From positions 1 through 7,140 of the forward strand of contig JAJYTV010000087.1 in assembly GCA_021792885.1 (NCBI GenBank): a DNA stretch of 7,140 nucleotides. The letters are read 5' to 3'. Positions 4,706-7,140 of the stretch are shown here, piece by piece. How positions within the stretch are numbered: position 1 is the stretch's first letter; the number at the start of each line of letters is the position of its first letter. Source of the DNA: Bacillota bacterium. Its GTDB lineage: Bacteria > Bacillota > Sulfobacillia > JAJZYS01 > JAJYTV01. Both the position numbers and the translations under genes were made by a program. A model generated the notes under the pieces. It made no database searches. It was not told where the DNA came from and worked only from the letters and a program-made list of their open reading frames with translations.

Positions 4706-5883
4706 CAGCCCTGCACCTCCACGATGATGCTGGCGCCCTGGCCGCCGCCCACGCAGAGCGTCGCGAGCCCGTAGCGCACCTCGCGCCGCGGCATCTCGTG
4801 CACGAGCGTCGTGACGAGGCGCGCGCCCGTCGCGCCGATCGGGTGGCCGAGCGCGAGCGCGCCGCCGTTCACGTTGACGATCGCGCGATCCCACTTCATC
4901 TCCCGCTCGACCGCGAGGTACTGCGCGGCGAACGCCTCGTTGATCTCGATCAGGCCGATGTCGGAGAGGGAGAGGCCCGCGCGCGTCAGCGCCATGTCGG
5001 TCGCGCGCACCGGCCCGAGGCCCATGCGCCTGGGGTCGCAGCCGGAGAAGGCGTAGCTGACGATCCGCGCGATCGGCTTCTTGCCGTGCTTGCCCGCCCA
5101 CTCTTCGTCGGCCAGCACGAGCGCAGCGCCCGCGTCGTTCAGCGGCGAGGAGTTGCCCGGCGTGACGCGGCCGGCCTTGCGGAACGTCGCCGGGGCCGTC
5201 GCGAGCCGCTCCGGCGAGAGGCCGGCGAGGATCCCCTCGTCCTGGCGCACGACCTCGGGCTCGCCGCGGCGCGACGGGATCACGACGGGCGCGATCTCGT
5301 CCTTGAAGCGTCCGGACCGGCCGGCCTTGAACGCCTTCTGGTGGCTCTCCACCGCGAGTTCGTCCATCTCCCGGCGGGAGATGTCGTAGTCGTCCGCGAG
5401 GATCTCGGCCGTCTCGCCCATCACCATGCCGGTGTAGAAGTCGGTGAGGCCTTCCCAGATGCTGTCGCGCAGCTCGGCGTGGCGCAGGCGGACGCCCCAG
5501 CGCGCGCCGTACGTCAGGTACGGCGCGCCCGACATCGACTCGGCGCCGCCGGCCAGCACGACCTGCGCCTGGCCGAGCATGATCTCCTGGGCGCCCGACA
5601 CGATCGCCTGGATGCCCGATGCGCAGTTGCGCTGCACCGTGTAGGCCGGCACCTCGTACGGGAGTCCGAGGTGCAGTCCGACCTGGCGCGCGAGGTTCGC
5701 CTCGGCGATCGGCATGCCGCCCGAGCCGAACACGACCTGGTCGACCTGGTCCTTCTCGACCCCCGCCGCTTCGAGCGCGGCCTCGCCGGCCGTCCGCCCG
5801 AGTTCCGTCGCCTTGACGTCGCGCAGGCTGCCGCCGAAGCTGCCGACCGGCGTCCGCTTCGCGCTGAGGATCACGACACCCAT
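4705..5883 (-). CDS. Acetyl-CoA acyltransferase / acetyltransferase (thiolase)
   Basis: Cleaves 3-ketoacyl-CoA with CoA to acetyl-CoA and a shortened acyl-CoA, the last step of the spiral; thiolases of this type can also condense two acetyl-CoA. It has 392 residues, the usual length. Seen: the nucleophilic Cys87 in QRNCASG, the GNSS loop at 243-246, NEAF at 315-318, His347 in GHPIGATGAR, and the second active-site Cys377 in CVGGGQG. All catalytic elements are intact. The ATG at 5883 overlaps the fadD stop by one base (TGATG), and a near-perfect AAGGAGGA site lies 6 bases upstream within the end of fadD, so translation is likely coupled yet strong. The operon context favours a degradative (FadA-like) role over acetoacetyl-CoA synthesis, but sequence alone does not settle substrate length. 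Confidence 0.97.
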   Translation of the reverse strand: MGVVILSAKRTPVGSFGGSLRDVKATELGRTAGEAALEAAGVEKDQVDQVVFGSGGMPIAEANLARQVGLHLGLPYEVPAYTVQRNCASGIQAIVSGAQEIMLGQAQVVLAGGAESMSGAPYLTYGARWGVRLRHAELRDSIWEGLTDFYTGMVMGETAEILADDYDISRREMDELAVESHQKAFKAGRSGRFKDEIAPVVIPSRRGEPEVVRQDEGILAGLSPERLATAPATFRKAGRVTPGNSSPLNDAGAALVLADEEWAGKHGKKPIARIVSYAFSGCDPRRMGLGPVRATDMALTRAGLSLSDIGLIEINEAFAAQYLAVEREMKWDRAIVNVNGGALALGHPIGATGARLVTTLVHEMPRREVRYGLATLCVGGGQGASIIVEVQG

Positions 5884-7140
5884 CAGGACTCCTCCTTCGT
5901 CTCATGCACCAGTTCACGCCGCAGCACCTTGCCGATCGCGGAGCGCGGCAGCTCCGCCCGGACTTCCCACTGGCGCGGCGTCTTGTAGCCCGCGAGCTGC
6001 TCGCGGCAGAAGGCGCGGACCTGCTCGAGGTCCAGCTCCACTCCGTCCTGCGGCACGAGCACGGCCCGCACCGCCTGGCCGCGGTGCTCGTCGGGCGCGC
6101 CGACGACCGCCGCCTCCTTGACGCCCGGGCATTGCAGCAGGACCTCTTCCACCTCGCGCGGGTAGACGTTGAACCCGCTCACGATGATCAGGTCCTTCTT
6201 GCGGTCGACGATGCGGCAGAACCCGTCCTCGTCGATCACCCCGATGTCGCCGGTCAGGAGCCACCCGTCGCGCAGCACGCGCGCCGTCTCCTCGGGTCGG
6301 CCGTAGTAGCCGAGCATGACCTGGGGACCGCGCACCGCGAGCTCCCCGGGCTCCCCGGGCGGCATCTCGCGCGAGGGATCGTCGGGGTCGACGATGCGCT
6401 GCTCGGTGTCGGGGAACGGAAGCCCCACCGTGCCGATCTTGCGCATGCCCTGCAGCGGGTTGCAGTGCGTCACGGGCGAGGCCTCCGTGAGGCCGTACCC
6501 TTCCACCAGCACGCCGCCCGTGAGCCGCTCGAAGCGCTCCTGCAGCGCGAGCGGCAAGGGTGCCGAGCCCGAGATGCAGTAGCGGATCGAGCGCATGTTC
6601 CAGCGCTCGGCGTGGGGGGCCCCGGCGACCGATTCGTAGAGGGCCGGCGCGCCCGGGAAGAAGCTCGGGCGGAAGCGGCGCACCTCCTTCGCCATCTGGC
6701 CCGGCACGAAGCGCGGCACGAGGTCGATCTCCCCTGCGCACAGCACGCCGAGGTTCATGCCGACCGTCATGCCGAAGACGTGGAAGAAGGGCAGGACCGC
6801 GAGCACGCGCTCCTCCCCCGGCCGGTACTCCGGCATCCATCCCTGGCACTGCAAGGCGTTCGCGACGAGGTTGCGGTGCGAGAGCATCGCGGCCTTCGGC
6901 GTGCCCGTCGTGCCGCCCGTGTACTGCAGCACCGCGAGGTCGTCCGCGCGTGCGGCCGCCGGCAGCGCGCCCGCCTCGCCCCGGTGCAGCACGTCGCGGA
7001 AGGAGAGCGTGCCGTCCGGCACCGCCGGGCCCGGCTGCGCGATCCGCTGCAAGAGCGCGAGCGAGCGCGGCAGGTAGTCGCGCACCCGCGTGACGATCAG
7101 CGTCGCGCCGCGCAGCGCCCCCTGCACGCGCTGCGCGACG
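5883..7140 (-). CDS. fadD: Long-chain fatty acid-CoA ligase, N-terminus cut by window edge
   Basis: Activates free fatty acids with ATP and CoA to acyl-CoA, through an acyl-adenylate, at the inner face of the membrane. The visible 418 residues cover roughly the last three quarters of the enzyme; by comparison with E. coli FadD about 140 N-terminal residues lie outside. The frame stays open to the edge, so a GTG at 7127 is internal. Counting from that codon: the P-loop YTGGTTGTPK at 69-78, LPFFHVFG at 112-119, EGYGLTE at 209-215, TGD at 292-294, the hinge region DRKKDLIIVSGFNVYP at 308-323 (the fatty-acyl-CoA synthetase signature), and the C-terminal catalytic Lys400 in IGKVLRREL. The match to E. 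coli FadD runs through the whole fragment. It is the first gene of the operon visible here; its promoter and any regulator lie beyond the edge. Confidence 0.97.
   Translation of the reverse strand, partial: VAQRVQGALRGATLIVTRVRDYLPRSLALLQRIAQPGPAVPDGTLSFRDVLHRGEAGALPAAARADDLAVLQYTGGTTGTPKAAMLSHRNLVANALQCQGWMPEYRPGEERVLAVLPFFHVFGMTVGMNLGVLCAGEIDLVPRFVPGQMAKEVRRFRPSFFPGAPALYESVAGAPHAERWNMRSIRYCISGSAPLPLALQERFERLTGGVLVEGYGLTEASPVTHCNPLQGMRKIGTVGLPFPDTEQRIVDPDDPSREMPPGEPGELAVRGPQVMLGYYGRPEETARVLRDGWLLTGDIGVIDEDGFCRIVDRKKDLIIVSGFNVYPREVEEVLLQCPGVKEAAVVGAPDEHRGQAVRAVLVPQDGVELDLEQVRAFCREQLAGYKTPRQWEVRAELPRSAIGKVLRRELVHETKEES

Noticed and set aside
4706..5917. Same-frame upstream extension of the dehydrogenase through the thiolase region.
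   Set aside because: It is an out-of-frame shadow of the thiolase gene; the true protein starts at MYVFKAAVLGAG just before the NAD-binding loop.
1..7140. CRISPR array, tRNA or rRNA gene, insertion sequence or phage features.
   Set aside because: No spaced direct repeats, no cloverleaf-like T-arm sequence, no transposase-like protein and no terminal inverted repeats were seen.

Overview
This is a high-GC bacterial window (strong codon bias to G/C at third positions, tight operons, clear Shine-Dalgarno sites). Every gene I can support lies on the minus strand, so transcription runs right to left. The phylum cannot be fixed from the sequence. A fadD-type acyl-CoA ligase, an inner-membrane sensor and a GEMM-I riboswitch suit a high-GC proteobacterium or a similar soil-type lineage, including some high-GC Actinobacteria.

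Right part (2769-7140): a fatty-acid beta-oxidation operon. In order of transcription it holds a long-chain acyl-CoA synthetase (fadD, N-terminus cut by the window edge), an acetyl-CoA acyltransferase (thiolase), a 283-residue 3-hydroxyacyl-CoA dehydrogenase, a 103-residue stand-alone copy of the dehydrogenase C-terminal domain, and an enoyl-CoA hydratase starting at TTG. Neighbours overlap by 1, 1 and 11 bases or are 10 bases apart. A 16-bp GC hairpin follows the last stop. The set covers acyl activation, hydration, 3-hydroxy oxidation and thiolysis. The acyl-CoA dehydrogenase is not in the window. The arrangement looks like a FadB-type multifunctional protein taken apart into separate chains.

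Middle part (about 861-2580): a second transcription unit with the most interesting content. Its 5' leader carries a GEMM-I (cyclic di-GMP class I) riboswitch aptamer at about 2440-2538. The 3' end of the aptamer overlaps an intrinsic terminator with a real T-tract, which predicts a ligand-ON switch. The unit encodes a 431-residue helical-repeat (TPR-like) protein whose C-terminus resembles a degenerate HD-GYP domain. Thirteen bases later comes a 69-residue protein with a clear signal peptide and a predicted 44-residue mature peptide. A long GC hairpin closes the unit.

Left part (1-717): the N-terminal half of a membrane sensor (two transmembrane segments, a roughly 145-residue extracytoplasmic helical domain, the beginning of a HAMP-like linker). 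The output domain lies beyond the window. The stretch from about 2580 to 2726 holds nothing I can identify.

Working model (inference): cyclic di-GMP switches on a regulator-like repeat protein together with an exported small peptide, next to a membrane sensor. The beta-oxidation operon beside it appears functionally independent.
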